This document shows, piece after piece, positions 6,305 through 14,620 of a stretch of DNA of 18,289 nt. A program made the position numbers and the translations under genes. Numbering within the stretch: position 1 is the first letter of the stretch; each line of letters begins with the position of its first letter. The stretch lies in NCBI GenBank assembly GCA_002347705.1, contig DDWY01000093.1:22649-40937 (forward strand), given 5' to 3'. Under the pieces are notes generated by a model. It had not been told where the DNA came from and searched no databases. It saw nothing but the letters and a program-made list of their open reading frames with translations. Source of the DNA: Anaerolineaceae bacterium UBA2274. GTDB taxonomy: Bacteria; Chloroflexota; Anaerolineae; Anaerolineales; Anaerolineaceae.

Positions 6305-6925
6305 ATGGAAAAAACATCAATTCCGGAAATTGTTATCGCAAGATTGCCTGTATATATTCAAAAACTTAACCAACTGATGCGTGAAGGTCGGGAGAATGTC
6401 TCCTCTCAGGAAATGGCTGAATTCCTGGGTGTTACTTCTGCTCAAATCCGTAAAGATTTGTCATTGTTTGGCGGCTTTGGAAAAAAGGGAACAGGCTATA
6501 ACGTAATAAACTTGCTTGAGTCCTTGAGAAGCATCTTGAATCTGAATCAAATTTGGGAAGTCGTGTTGGTTGGCGTGGGAAAACTAGGGCAGGCATTATT
6601 AAGCTACCAGGGGTTTTCGCGAAAAGGATTTGAGATTGTGATGGCGTTTGATAATGATCCCAATGTCATTGGTCAGACTATAGCGGGTGTAAAGGTGCGG
6701 GACGTGAGCGAAATGCGAAACCTCACTTGTCCGCGGAACATTCCAATAGCCATCCTGACTGTGCCAGCTGCCAATGCGCAGGAAATGGCGGATCAATTGA
6801 TCCATTGTGGGGTAAAGGCTATTCTTAACTATGCGCCAGTGACACTCAAGGTGCCAGAAGGTGTCAAACTATCCAATATTGATCCGGTTTTGAACCTGCA
6901 GACATTTACTTATTATTTGAAGTAG
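6305..6925 (+). CDS. rex: Redox-sensing transcriptional repressor Rex
   Basis: The 206-aa product senses the NADH/NAD+ ratio and represses fermentation and respiration genes when NADH is low. Residues 1-80 form the winged-helix DNA-binding domain, with QEMAEFLGVTSAQIRKDLS and FGGFGKKGTGY typical of Rex. The Rossmann domain follows with GVGKLG (90-95), and AFDNDP around 114-119 supplies the acidic residue after strand 2. The C-terminal part contains the expected swapped-helix region. The length fits the family. A TTAAGGG site precedes the ATG. It is the only complete plus-strand gene; it diverges from the zinc-ribbon operon and converges with the MreB-like gene, their stop codons only six bases apart. 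I see no canonical Rex operator in its upstream spacer. Confidence 0.95.
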   Translation: MEKTSIPEIVIARLPVYIQKLNQLMREGRENVSSQEMAEFLGVTSAQIRKDLSLFGGFGKKGTGYNVINLLESLRSILNLNQIWEVVLVGVGKLGQALLSYQGFSRKGFEIVMAFDNDPNVIGQTIAGVKVRDVSEMRNLTCPRNIPIAILTVPAANAQEMADQLIHCGVKAILNYAPVTLKVPEGVKLSNIDPVLNLQTFTYYLK

Positions 6926-6931
6926 CTTAGA

Positions 6932-7933
6932 TTATCGCCCCTGGTTACGAAGAATCGTCTCGAGAACGGAAAAACCTTTGGCTGTTCCCTCAACTGTGCA
7001 GGTAACAGGGTTTTCAACTACGTAAGCGGGGATGCCCAGGGCGACAGTCAGGTACTTGTCCAGACCTTTCAGGAGTGAGGTGCCGCCACAGAGTGCCACA
7101 CCGCGGTCGATGATATCGGAGATCAATTCAGGGGGCGTTTTCTCGAGAACCCGGCGAATTGCCGCAACAATTTCCTCAAGGGGAGGCTGAAGGGCTTCGA
7201 CGATTTCGTTGGTGGTCAGGCTGGCGGGTTTGGGGAGTCCGGAGACCTGATCCTGCCCCTGGATTTCCATTGTTTTTTCTTCCTGGCTGGGGGTGGCTGC
7301 GCCGATGTTGAGCTTAAGCTGTTCAGCCGTTGGCTGACCAATGATCAGACCAAATTTCTTCCGCACGTAGTTGATGATGGCTTCATCCAGTTTCAACCCG
7401 GCAGTGCGGTTGGATTCAGCGCTGACGATGCCGGTCATGGAGATCACTGCAGCCTGAGTGGTGCCGGCACCAAGGCAGATAATCATGTTGCCGGTGGGAG
7501 TGTTAATGGGCAGGTCCACGCCGAGAGCAGCAGCCAGAGGCTGAGGGATGATGTTCACTTCACGACCGCCAGCACCCAAGCCAGCCTCTACCACCGCGCG
7601 TTTCTCGACGCTGGTAACCCCGTAGGGCGATGAGATGAGCAGGCGAGGTTTAAAGAACAGGGTTGGTCCGGTGACTTTTTTGATCATCTCACGCAGGAAG
7701 ATCTCAGTCAGTTCGTATTCAGCAATGACGCCGTGGCGAAGGGGGCGGATTACGTCGATCGATTCAGGAACACGCCCCATCATACCGAGGGCGGTGGTGC
7801 CGTATTCGACCAGCTTCATTTCATTGACAACAATTGCCACAACAGTTGGTTCTTGCTGAAGTATCTGATTACCTTCCGCTATCTGCGTGTTGAACGTGCC
7901 GAGGTCAATGCCTAATTCTCGTGAAAGTCCCAT
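6932..7933 (-). CDS. MreB-like actin-family protein, catalytic residues replaced
   Basis: The 333-aa product has the MreB fold: phosphate-1 loop IDLGTFNT (9-16), the second loop at 150-160, the GLKLDEAI and TAEQLKLNIGAA stretches, and the adenosine motif CGGTSLLKGLD (282-292). MreB polymers guide cell-wall synthesis under the membrane. Two normally acidic catalytic positions are changed: the usual IEEP reads IPQP (Gln131), and the usual DIGGGTTE reads CLGAGTTQ (Cys153, Gln160). It can probably still bind nucleotide but hydrolysis is doubtful. The gene follows ruvA after 69 bases. It may be a structural or regulatory paralogue of a true MreB elsewhere; an alternative is an actin-like protein of other function. 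Confidence 0.8.
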   Translation of the reverse strand: MGLSRELGIDLGTFNTQIAEGNQILQQEPTVVAIVVNEMKLVEYGTTALGMMGRVPESIDVIRPLRHGVIAEYELTEIFLREMIKKVTGPTLFFKPRLLISSPYGVTSVEKRAVVEAGLGAGGREVNIIPQPLAAALGVDLPINTPTGNMIICLGAGTTQAAVISMTGIVSAESNRTAGLKLDEAIINYVRKKFGLIIGQPTAEQLKLNIGAATPSQEEKTMEIQGQDQVSGLPKPASLTTNEIVEALQPPLEEIVAAIRRVLEKTPPELISDIIDRGVALCGGTSLLKGLDKYLTVALGIPAYVVENPVTCTVEGTAKGFSVLETILRNQGR

Positions 7934-8002
7934 GTTTTATCCAATTAATAAATAAATTCTTAAGATCAATTTTACCATCTCTGTGATTGGGAAAAAACAA
8001 GC

Positions 8003-8581
8003 TTAAAAATGGTCAAAATACTGCAGCGCGACCCGAAGTTTTGTTTCAACGTCATCCGGCGTGTCTTTGGGAATAGTTTGCAGTGCTGTCTGAGCCTCCA
8101 CAACGCTATAACCAAGCGAGATCAGGGCATCGACAACGGCATCATCCACATCTGTGATGCTGCGAATAGCCAGACCATCGCTGTCAGGCAGTTTTCCCTG
8201 CATCTGGATGATGATCTTTTGCGCGGTTTTCTTACCGATGCCGGGAACCCGGCTGAAATAGTCCGGTTTTTCACTCAGAATGGCAGAGCGGATGTTGTCG
8301 ATAGAAAGGCTTGAAAGGATAGACAGCGATAATTTTGGACCCACGCCGCCAACTGCCAGAAACTCAAGGAATAATTGCTTTTCTTCCAGGCTGGTAAAAC
8401 CGAAAAGCGAAATATTATCTTCGCGAACGAGCATGTAGGTATACAGATAAAGTAAATCACCTTTTTCGGTGTCAGAAAGAAGCGATTTGGGAACGAAAAC
8501 CTCAAATCCAAGACCATTGATGTCAATGATGACGGTTTCCTTGGTCAGATGAATGACTTTGCCGGAAATTGAAGCAATCAT
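8003..8581 (-). CDS. ruvA: Holliday junction branch migration protein RuvA
   Basis: The 192-aa product binds four-way DNA junctions and loads the RuvB motor. Residues 1-62 form the OB-fold domain (MIASISGKVI, GFEV, REDNISLFGF). Two helix-hairpin-helix motifs follow, VGGVGPKLSL (77-86) and VPGIGKKTAQ (112-121). The C-terminal RuvB-contact domain covers about 146-192 (VVDALISLGYS). I chose the ATG at 8581 because it gives the standard N-terminus, has GGAGG five bases upstream and overlaps the preceding stop as ATGA. ruvB, often next in such clusters, is absent; the MreB-like gene follows instead. Confidence 0.95.
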   Translation of the reverse strand: MIASISGKVIHLTKETVIIDINGLGFEVFVPKSLLSDTEKGDLLYLYTYMLVREDNISLFGFTSLEEKQLFLEFLAVGGVGPKLSLSILSSLSIDNIRSAILSEKPDYFSRVPGIGKKTAQKIIIQMQGKLPDSDGLAIRSITDVDDAVVDALISLGYSVVEAQTALQTIPKDTPDDVETKLRVALQYFDHF

Positions 8582-9387
8582 GATAGCCTCCGTTGGGGGT
8601 GGCGCTGTTGGTAGATTTGGTAGAGCAATACACCTGCAGCAATTGAGATGTTCAAGGAGTCGCAAGCCCCTTCCATTGGGATCCGCAGCATCCGGGAGCA
8701 GAGAGAGACATATTGGTCCGAAAGCCCCTGACGCTCACTGCCCAGCAGCAAGAGGATAGTGGAAGGGAATGTCACCTCAAAGGCGGAAGAAGCAGCTTTA
8801 TCGGATGTGCCAATCACCATCAAATCAGGGCTGCGACGCAAAAAAGCCTCAAAATTACTGAAATCAGCACGATAGTGAGGTACTGTAAAAATCGAGCCCA
8901 TGGAGGCTTTTACTGCGGCAGGATCGTAGGGGTCAGTGGACTCATCCAGCAGGATCAAGCCGCTGACGCCGACTGCGTCGCAAGTGCGAAGGATGGTGCC
9001 GAGGTTGCCAGGATTCTGGATTGATTCGAGGGTTACCCAAAACGAGCCGGATGAGGCGGATTTGGAGCTGATGTCTGACCAGTTTTGGGAGATAAGTGCC
9101 GCTATCCCCTGGGGCTTGTCCTTACGAGCGAGCCTGGCAAATACCTGCGGGCTGAGTTCCAGGATGGGTATGTCACGCTTTCCTACCAGTTCGACCAGAG
9201 AACGACCGTACTCACTGATCAGCAGGTCCGGGGAGATCAGAAGTTCCAGGATACTGGCGTTGGAATCAAAAGCCTGACCGACTGCCTTAAGTCCTTCCGC
9301 AAGGAAAGTTCCGCTGGAGCGGCGCTCCTTCGGCTGATCAAGTTTGCGCAGGGCTTTGATGTGGTCATTGGCTGAACTGGTTATCAT
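8578..9387 (-). CDS. SpoU/TrmH-family RNA 2'-O-methyltransferase
   Basis: The 269-aa product should methylate ribose 2'-OH in tRNA or rRNA. The N-terminal substrate-binding part (about 1-100) includes GTFLAEGLKAV, a hallmark of the RlmB/TsnR-like branch. The SPOUT knot shows all three motifs: NPGNLGTILRT (125-135), GSERQGLS (216-223) and IPMEG...DSLNISIAA (236-251). The target nucleotide cannot be told from sequence. It sits between ruvC (four bases upstream, GGAG site) and ruvA (ATGA overlap), so it is co-transcribed with the recombination genes without an evident functional link. Confidence 0.92.
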   Translation of the reverse strand: MITSSANDHIKALRKLDQPKERRSSGTFLAEGLKAVGQAFDSNASILELLISPDLLISEYGRSLVELVGKRDIPILELSPQVFARLARKDKPQGIAALISQNWSDISSKSASSGSFWVTLESIQNPGNLGTILRTCDAVGVSGLILLDESTDPYDPAAVKASMGSIFTVPHYRADFSNFEAFLRRSPDLMVIGTSDKAASSAFEVTFPSTILLLLGSERQGLSDQYVSLCSRMLRIPMEGACDSLNISIAAGVLLYQIYQQRHPQRRLS

Positions 9388-9391
9388 GCGG

Positions 9392-9883
9392 CTACTCCAT
9401 CAGGCGGCGCAGATTGAGATGGCTGGCGTGGCAAAGGGCGACAGCAAGCGCATCCGCAGCATCATCGGGCTGGGGAATTTCACTCAGATCCAACAGCATT
9501 TTGACCATGAGCTGCACCTGTTTTTTGTCTGCCCGCCCATTCCCCGAAACGGACTGTTTGACTTCATTGGGTGTGTACTCAGAGAGCGAGAGTTTGTGGT
9601 GGGCAAGGCAAAAAGTAGCTACACCGCGGGCTTCACTGACTGACATCGCGGTCGTGATGTTGCGTTGAAAAAAAAGCTTTTCCATGGCAGCTTCATGCGG
9701 TTGGTAAGTCTCAATCACAGTGCTTAGCTGGTCATAGAGAAAAATCAAACGGCTGGAGGTTGAGCTCACAGCCGTTGAATCTATGACTTCGTAGTGAACC
9801 AATTCGGGTTCATTGCGTTGATTGAGGCTGATCAGACCAATACCCGTGCGAGTCAGACCCGGATCGATACCCAATATCAGCAT
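9392..9883 (-). CDS. ruvC: Crossover junction endodeoxyribonuclease RuvC
   Basis: The 163-aa product cuts Holliday junctions symmetrically. The RNase H-like fold carries the four acidic residues at the expected spacing: Asp7 (LGIDPGLTRTG), Glu68 (AAMEKLFFQRN), Asp141 and Asp144 (PDDAADALAVALCHA). The GNGRADKKQVQ stretch matches the family. The length is slightly shorter than E. coli RuvC but complete. It begins six bases after the yebC stop, a conserved arrangement (yebC-ruvC-ruvA) in many bacteria. Confidence 0.96.
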   Translation of the reverse strand: MLILGIDPGLTRTGIGLISLNQRNEPELVHYEVIDSTAVSSTSSRLIFLYDQLSTVIETYQPHEAAMEKLFFQRNITTAMSVSEARGVATFCLAHHKLSLSEYTPNEVKQSVSGNGRADKKQVQLMVKMLLDLSEIPQPDDAADALAVALCHASHLNLRRLME

Positions 9884-9889
9884 TAATGC

Positions 9890-10645
9890 CTAATCTTCCT
9901 CCAATTTTTCAAGATCCTCATTGGTGAACTTGAGATTGGAGTAAACATTCTGAACGTCGTCGCTTTCCTCAAGGGCAGAGATGACTTTCAGGACGGAAAG
10001 AGTTTGATCTGGGTCAAGCTCAACTTCCTGTTTTGGGATCATGCGCAAACCGGCATCTTCGATGTGTAGTCCGGCATCTGCTAAACTATCGTGAATAGCT
10101 TTAAAAGTTTCAGCAGGACCTATAATTTCGATGTAACCATCTTCTTCGGTAACATCATCCGCGCCAGCCTCAAGAGCAGCTTCAAAAGCTTTGTCGAAAT
10201 TTTTTCCATCTGATTTGACGGAATAGATTGCTTTGCGGTCGAATTGCCAGGTGACTGAGCCGTTGCTGGCAAGGTCGCCACCGCCTTTGGAAAGAATGTG
10301 ACGCAGATCAGCAACGGTACGATTGCGATTTTCAGTGACGCATTCAATGACGGCTGAAGCACCTTTTCCGAGGTAGCCCTCATAAGTGATCTCTAACAAT
10401 TCAGTGCCATCTTTGTCATCACCGGTGCCTCGTTTGATCGCACGTTCGATGCTATCTTTGGGCATGTTGCTGGCTCGTGCGCGCTCTATCGCAAGCTCGA
10501 GTGAGACGTTCATAGAAGGATCGCCTCCGCCATTTCGCGCGGCAAGCGCAATTTCGCGGGCAAGTCGGGTGAACATAGCGCCTTTTTTGGCGTCTGCAGC
10601 ACCCTTTTTACGTTTGATCGTGGACCAATGGGAATGTCCTGACAT
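9890..10645 (-). CDS. yebC: YebC/PmpR (TACO1) family protein
   Basis: The 251-aa product belongs to the YebC/TACO1 family, long annotated as transcriptional regulators and more recently linked to relief of ribosome stalling at proline-rich sequences. MSGHSHWSTIKRKKGAADAKKG is the family N-terminus, followed by FTRLAREI, NMPKDSIERAIKRGTG and the acidic C-terminal domain. I chose the ATG at 10645 over an upstream one at 10678 because of this N-terminus and an AAGGAG site seven bases upstream. It heads the yebC-ruvC-trmH-ruvA cluster. Confidence 0.95.
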   Translation of the reverse strand: MSGHSHWSTIKRKKGAADAKKGAMFTRLAREIALAARNGGGDPSMNVSLELAIERARASNMPKDSIERAIKRGTGDDKDGTELLEITYEGYLGKGASAVIECVTENRNRTVADLRHILSKGGGDLASNGSVTWQFDRKAIYSVKSDGKNFDKAFEAALEAGADDVTEEDGYIEIIGPAETFKAIHDSLADAGLHIEDAGLRMIPKQEVELDPDQTLSVLKVISALEESDDVQNVYSNLKFTNEDLEKLEED

Positions 10646-10685
10646 AAAAATTCTCCTTGAAAAAGTATGAAAAACCAAGCAACTC

Positions 10686-10694
10686 AGTATAACA
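10686..10694 (-). promoter_or_regulatory. Extended -10 promoter before yebC
   Basis: The minus strand reads TGTTATACT (10694-10686), an extended -10 element about 40 bases before the yebC start. The corresponding -35 position is a poor TTCCGC. The rest of the 10646-10860 spacer holds the 3' flank of the mrfB-like gene and no gene that I can see. Confidence 0.4.
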
Positions 10695-10828
10695 TGAAGT
10701 AGAGGCTTGCGGAAATATCGTAAGGGGATTTAAATGGATAAATTTCGTTAAAAAACAGATCCGAAAATCAGACTATTGAGGGGGCAAGTTTCCTAAAAAA
10801 AACCAATTCCAATCAGGAAGCGGTCGGT

Positions 10829-10846
10829 AAAAAGTGCAGAAAGCAC
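10829..10846 (-). terminator. Weak possible terminator after the mrfB-like gene
   Basis: On the minus strand GTGC (10846-10843), a TTTCT loop and GCAC (10837-10834) are followed by five Ts. The stem is only four bases; a wider pairing of AAAAGTG near 10860 with CACTTTT is also possible. A longer T-run (TTTTTTTT) lies further downstream near 10795-10802. Termination somewhere in this spacer is likely, the exact site uncertain. Confidence 0.3.
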
Positions 10847-10860
10847 AAGTTTTCACTTTT

Positions 10861-12084
10861 TTAGTGGTCATCAAAAGAACTGGTCTTGATTATTTTTGCT
10901 TCAAGCCGTGCTTTGCGGTGCAAAAGGGAATCAGTCATAGGGGCATCAGAACAAATGGATAATGCCTGGTCTGTGAAACGCAGAGCATCTTCATAGTGCC
11001 GGAGATGATGTTCATAATACTTAGCCAGTTCTATCAAAGCCTCAATGGCGCCCAATGCGGCAGCTTCCTGCCATAGCTTGCTGGCCTCTTGAAGATTTCC
11101 TGTGCGTTTCTGGAGCCTCGCTCGCAAAAGAAGGCTTTTTTGACGATCCGTCTCTTCAAGTTGCTGAAGTCTTGCAGAGGAGTAGACCTGGTCGGCCAAG
11201 GGTTCACGCTCCAGGATTTCCAGAACGCGTCCAACCGAAATTAAATCACCAGGCTCGGTGAAACGATCGTCGGAAGGGTCTTCGAGGATGGCTGCCAGCC
11301 AGCTGAAGAGCGCTGAGAGGCTGAGCACATCAACTTCGTTGTGATAAAAGATGCCCGGCATGTGGGTGGCATCCCCTGTGAAGAGATATTCGCGGTAAAA
11401 ATCAGGAACCAGGTGGCCTGGGATGTCAGCCTGTTCGCGTTGAAATCCGAGCACTTGGGTTTCGATATTTCCAAGGTTGCACTGACCCAGGCGGGATTTC
11501 CAAATGCGGCGGGTGAAATGAAGCAGGTCAAAGTGCGCGGCAGCCGTGAATGGATTGGAGAGGCGCTGCATGATGTAGCGTGTATTGATGATGGGCATAT
11601 CAAATGACTTGCCGTTGTAAGTGACAATACCTTCCACGCCTTCAACAAACTCAGATAAAGCAGCCAGCTGGGCGGTTTCCTCGGCAGGGTTGCGGACAAA
11701 GAATTGTTCAACTACAAATTGGTTTTCTATGAAACGGCCGGCACCAATCATGAAGGGCATGGTACCTGTGCCGCCGGAAAGACCGGTGGTCTCGGTATCC
11801 AGAAAGACCAGCGATTTGAGGTCGGGTGTGGATGAAGCTTTAGCCCACTGTGCCAGCCAATCATGAGCAGTGAGCGGCTTGAGGGGCAGATGCCCGTGTC
11901 GGAGATCTTCGGGGTATGTGTGATTGAGGGAAAAGATTTCGCCGTAGATGGTTTTCAGGTTGCGCCCAGGCACAAGTTCTTCGAGGGGTTTGGCTTTGCC
12001 CGCGTTTTGCTTCATTGGCTGCGAGATGCCCCATTGGACCCCCAGACGTTTCAGCCTGTCAGAGAGATTGCTCCAATCACTCAT
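10861..12084 (-). CDS. mrfB: DEDDh exonuclease, MrfB (YprB) family, with TPR-like tail
   Basis: The 407-aa product matches the YprB/MrfB family, a 3'-5' exonuclease that works with the MrfA helicase in repair of mitomycin-type DNA damage in Bacillus subtilis. The RNase H-like domain (about 90-270) shows Asp96 and Glu98 in FLDTETTG, Asp162 in YNGKSFDMP, and His248 with Asp252 in YHNEVDVLSL: a full DEDDh set. The C-terminal third (about 285-400) has helical repeats resembling TPRs. Length is close to the Bacillus protein. I chose the ATG at 12084, which overlaps the mrfA stop by 8 bases (ATGAGTGA); a start at 12171 would add a non-conserved 29 residues inside mrfA. It is the last gene of its operon. 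Confidence 0.88.
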   Translation of the reverse strand: MSDWSNLSDRLKRLGVQWGISQPMKQNAGKAKPLEELVPGRNLKTIYGEIFSLNHTYPEDLRHGHLPLKPLTAHDWLAQWAKASSTPDLKSLVFLDTETTGLSGGTGTMPFMIGAGRFIENQFVVEQFFVRNPAEETAQLAALSEFVEGVEGIVTYNGKSFDMPIINTRYIMQRLSNPFTAAAHFDLLHFTRRIWKSRLGQCNLGNIETQVLGFQREQADIPGHLVPDFYREYLFTGDATHMPGIFYHNEVDVLSLSALFSWLAAILEDPSDDRFTEPGDLISVGRVLEILEREPLADQVYSSARLQQLEETDRQKSLLLRARLQKRTGNLQEASKLWQEAAALGAIEALIELAKYYEHHLRHYEDALRFTDQALSICSDAPMTDSLLHRKARLEAKIIKTSSFDDH

Positions 12085-14620
12085 TAAGCAGCCCCTCCAG
12101 CAAAGCCAGGGATTCCCGCTTACTGCCGTAACCCTCCTCGCCAAAAGGACCAACACAGGCAGGGCAGCCATCCTCGCAGGGGCAGTCCCGGATCATTTCA
12201 GCAGCCCTTTCCAGCCAGAAACGGTGGTCTTCGAACAATTGATTGGAGAGCCCCACGCCTCCCGGAATCGTATCGTAAACCAGGATGGCTGGCAGGCCGT
12301 CATTGAGGATCGATTTTGGCTCAGAGAGCATGGCAATATCGGCATCGTCGCACATGATGAGCAGGGAAGCAATGTTGCGCAGGGCATGGCTCGCGCCGGC
12401 CATGCCCGAGATTACCCGCACACGGGTTTCGACGATCGCGTGGCAGCGCTGGCACAGGGTGACGAGGTTGGAAGGTGTATTCGCTTGCAGTGGATCGGCG
12501 AAGGTTTTGAAGGGCTGGATGTGGTGAACGTGAAGTTCACCTGGAGCAAAGGTTAGATGGCAAACAGCACATTTGTATTGATCCCGAGAGAGGATCTTTT
12601 GCCTGAGAGCTGGCCAACCAGGACCATAATTGTTTGGGTCCGAGTTCCATAAGGCAAGATCTTTGAGATGGTTGATGAGCTTGTCACCTATGGAAAACCA
12701 GGCACCTTCGGTTTCCAGACCGCGTGCCGGCAGATCCAGCGGCAGACGTTCAAGGGTCTCATTGGTCTGCCAGCGGATCTTTCGGAATCCTTCAACCCTG
12801 ATGGAAAGTGAAAGCGGTCCGCTGCTGACTTTTGAAGATCCAACAGGTTGGCTGGAGTGTTCCTGGAAGTTTTCAATAGTAGTCTTGATTGTGGGCAGGG
12901 TGAAAAAGTCCGGTCGGGCAGGTTTGAGTTTGCAGACGCCTTGCGCCAGATCGAGGTTTTCGACGAGGTACGTTTCTGCTTCATGCAGATAAATGGCCTG
13001 GGGATGGACGAGCCATTCAGCGCTGTGGGCATCCAGTTGACCGATCAGGGTGGGTTTGTTGGGTCCATCAACCAACAGGGAAACAATGTTTGGCGTGGAA
13101 GAGCGCAAGGAAATTTCAGCAGAGGGGTAAGCGTCCGCAACCCAAAAATGCGTGTTGTTACGGTTCAAGACCTCGCCAGACGAGCTCATAACCTGAAAGA
13201 TTTCGTTGAGTTTCAGGGGATCGACCGGTCCAAAACGCTCATCGGGCGCAAATGGTAGCTCAAAAGTCGCGCAACGAAGATGTTGATAGAGCACAAGCAG
13301 GTTGTTGGGATCCACAAGGGCTTTTTCAGGTGAGTTGCTCAGATATTCGGGATGATTCGCCAGGTATTGATCCATGGCGTCATTGGTGGCAACCATAAGG
13401 GCGAGAGAATCTTGCTGCTTCCTGCCGGCACGTCCCGCGCGCTGCAAGGTGGTAGCGATGGAACCAGGGTATCCAACCAGAATGACTGATTCGAGCTCAC
13501 CGATGTCTATGCCGAGTTCCAGTGCGGAAGTGGCGATCACGAGGCGAATGCTCCCATCCTTAAAACCCTGCTCGATCTCACGGCGATCGCTCTTAAGGTA
13601 GCCGCTGCGATAGCCGCGCACTTTAGAGCGAGCCTGGAAGGGCGTCTTTTCGAGCAGGTAAGTCAGGAGCATTTCAACCGTACGGCGGGTGCGGGCGAAA
13701 AGCAGCGACTGGTGGTTGGATTCGAGCAGCGAAAGTCCGAGATTGACGCTGGTTTGCACGCTGGACTTGCGCAATCCCAGTTTTGGATCGATCAAAGGTG
13801 GGTTGTACAAGAGGAAATGCTTCTCGCCTTGAGGAGCGCCACTCTGGTCAATCAGACTTACACGGTCATCGATCAGCATTTCAGCCAGTTCTATCGGGTT
13901 TGCGATTGTGGCCGAAGTCAGGATGAACTTGGGAAAAGCGCCATAAAAAGCCGCAATCCGCTTGAGGCGGCGCAGGAGATTTGCAAAATGTGAGCCAAAA
14001 ATACCGCGGTAGGTGTGCATTTCATCAATCACAACCAGGCTGAGCCCCTGGAAAAATGGCTGCCAGATGGCATGGTGGGGGAGGATGCCCTGGTGAAGCA
14101 TGTCCGGGTTCGTCAGCAGGAAAACGGACTGCTTACGCATGGCAGAGCGCAGGTTCTGAGGAGTATCGCCATCAAAGATGTTGGCTGGCATCAGCTTTTT
14201 GCCCGGAATTGCTGTAAGCAGCTCGTTGAGACTGCCAAGTTGATCCTGGGTGAGGGCTTTGGTGGGAAAGAGATAAAGGATGCGGGCATTCGGGTTGGAA
14301 ATTGCCTGTTGGATGGCAGGCAGGTTGTAGCACAGGGTTTTGCCGCTGGCGGTGCCAGTGGCAATGACGAGATTTTCTCCGTTTAAGGCGCGCTCGATAG
14401 CTTCAGTTTGATGGGAATAGAGTTTGGTTATCCCGCGCAAATTCAGCGCACGTTGCAGGCGTGTATCCAGCGAGCTGGGGATAGGAGTGCAGAGCGCGTC
14501 GCGCGCAGACGTCACCTGCCAGTAGGTAATGTTTTCACGAAATTCCGGATCCTGCTGCCATTGATCAATCAGAGTACGGATGCCAGCACCGACAGGGCGC
14601 TGGTGTGAATCATTTGTCAA
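12077..14620 (-). CDS. mrfA: MrfA (YprA)-like superfamily 2 helicase with inserted HNH domain
   Basis: The product of about 847 aa is a DEAD/DEAH-type DNA helicase with the C-terminal DUF1998/MZB zinc-binding region of MrfA. Visible are Walker A ATGTASGKT (87-95), Walker B DEMH (199-202), SAT (236-238), and the second RecA domain with ATSALELGIDIG and QRAGRAGR. The terminal cysteine set CPCEDGCPAC covers 813-822. Between the DUF1998 start and its conserved GASHALRNIASLLIMC stretch lies an HNH nuclease domain (about 668-733), which explains why it is about 100 residues longer than Bacillus MrfA. No ATG suits; the TTG at 14620, overlapping the SDR stop, gives MTNDSHQRPVG, while the longer form from 14701 reads back into the SDR gene. 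Pairing with mrfB supports a DNA-damage role. Confidence 0.88.
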   Translation of the reverse strand: MTNDSHQRPVGAGIRTLIDQWQQDPEFRENITYWQVTSARDALCTPIPSSLDTRLQRALNLRGITKLYSHQTEAIERALNGENLVIATGTASGKTLCYNLPAIQQAISNPNARILYLFPTKALTQDQLGSLNELLTAIPGKKLMPANIFDGDTPQNLRSAMRKQSVFLLTNPDMLHQGILPHHAIWQPFFQGLSLVVIDEMHTYRGIFGSHFANLLRRLKRIAAFYGAFPKFILTSATIANPIELAEMLIDDRVSLIDQSGAPQGEKHFLLYNPPLIDPKLGLRKSSVQTSVNLGLSLLESNHQSLLFARTRRTVEMLLTYLLEKTPFQARSKVRGYRSGYLKSDRREIEQGFKDGSIRLVIATSALELGIDIGELESVILVGYPGSIATTLQRAGRAGRKQQDSLALMVATNDAMDQYLANHPEYLSNSPEKALVDPNNLLVLYQHLRCATFELPFAPDERFGPVDPLKLNEIFQVMSSSGEVLNRNNTHFWVADAYPSAEISLRSSTPNIVSLLVDGPNKPTLIGQLDAHSAEWLVHPQAIYLHEAETYLVENLDLAQGVCKLKPARPDFFTLPTIKTTIENFQEHSSQPVGSSKVSSGPLSLSIRVEGFRKIRWQTNETLERLPLDLPARGLETEGAWFSIGDKLINHLKDLALWNSDPNNYGPGWPALRQKILSRDQYKCAVCHLTFAPGELHVHHIQPFKTFADPLQANTPSNLVTLCQRCHAIVETRVRVISGMAGASHALRNIASLLIMCDDADIAMLSEPKSILNDGLPAILVYDTIPGGVGLSNQLFEDHRFWLERAAEMIRDCPCEDGCPACVGPFGEEGYGSKRESLALLEGLLNE
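12422..12619 (-). other. HNH endonuclease domain inside the MrfA-like helicase
   Basis: This part encodes WPALRQKILSRDQYKCAVC, then HVHHIQPF, then NLVTLCQRCHA. All HNH elements are present: zinc cysteines 684/687 and 723/726, the catalytic His pair 699-700, Asn718 and His727. The frame runs straight through, so it is a domain of the helicase and not a separate gene. Intact motif residues suggest an active metal-dependent nuclease. Confidence 0.8.

Noticed and set aside
12085..12171. N-terminal hydrophobic extension of the mrfB-like protein
   Set aside because: These 29 residues are read from inside mrfA; the ATG at 12084 in the overlap gives the family-like start.
11948..12556. A 202-codon plus-strand frame
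   Set aside because: It is antisense to the mrfB start and mrfA end, both of which have clear catalytic motifs on the minus strand.
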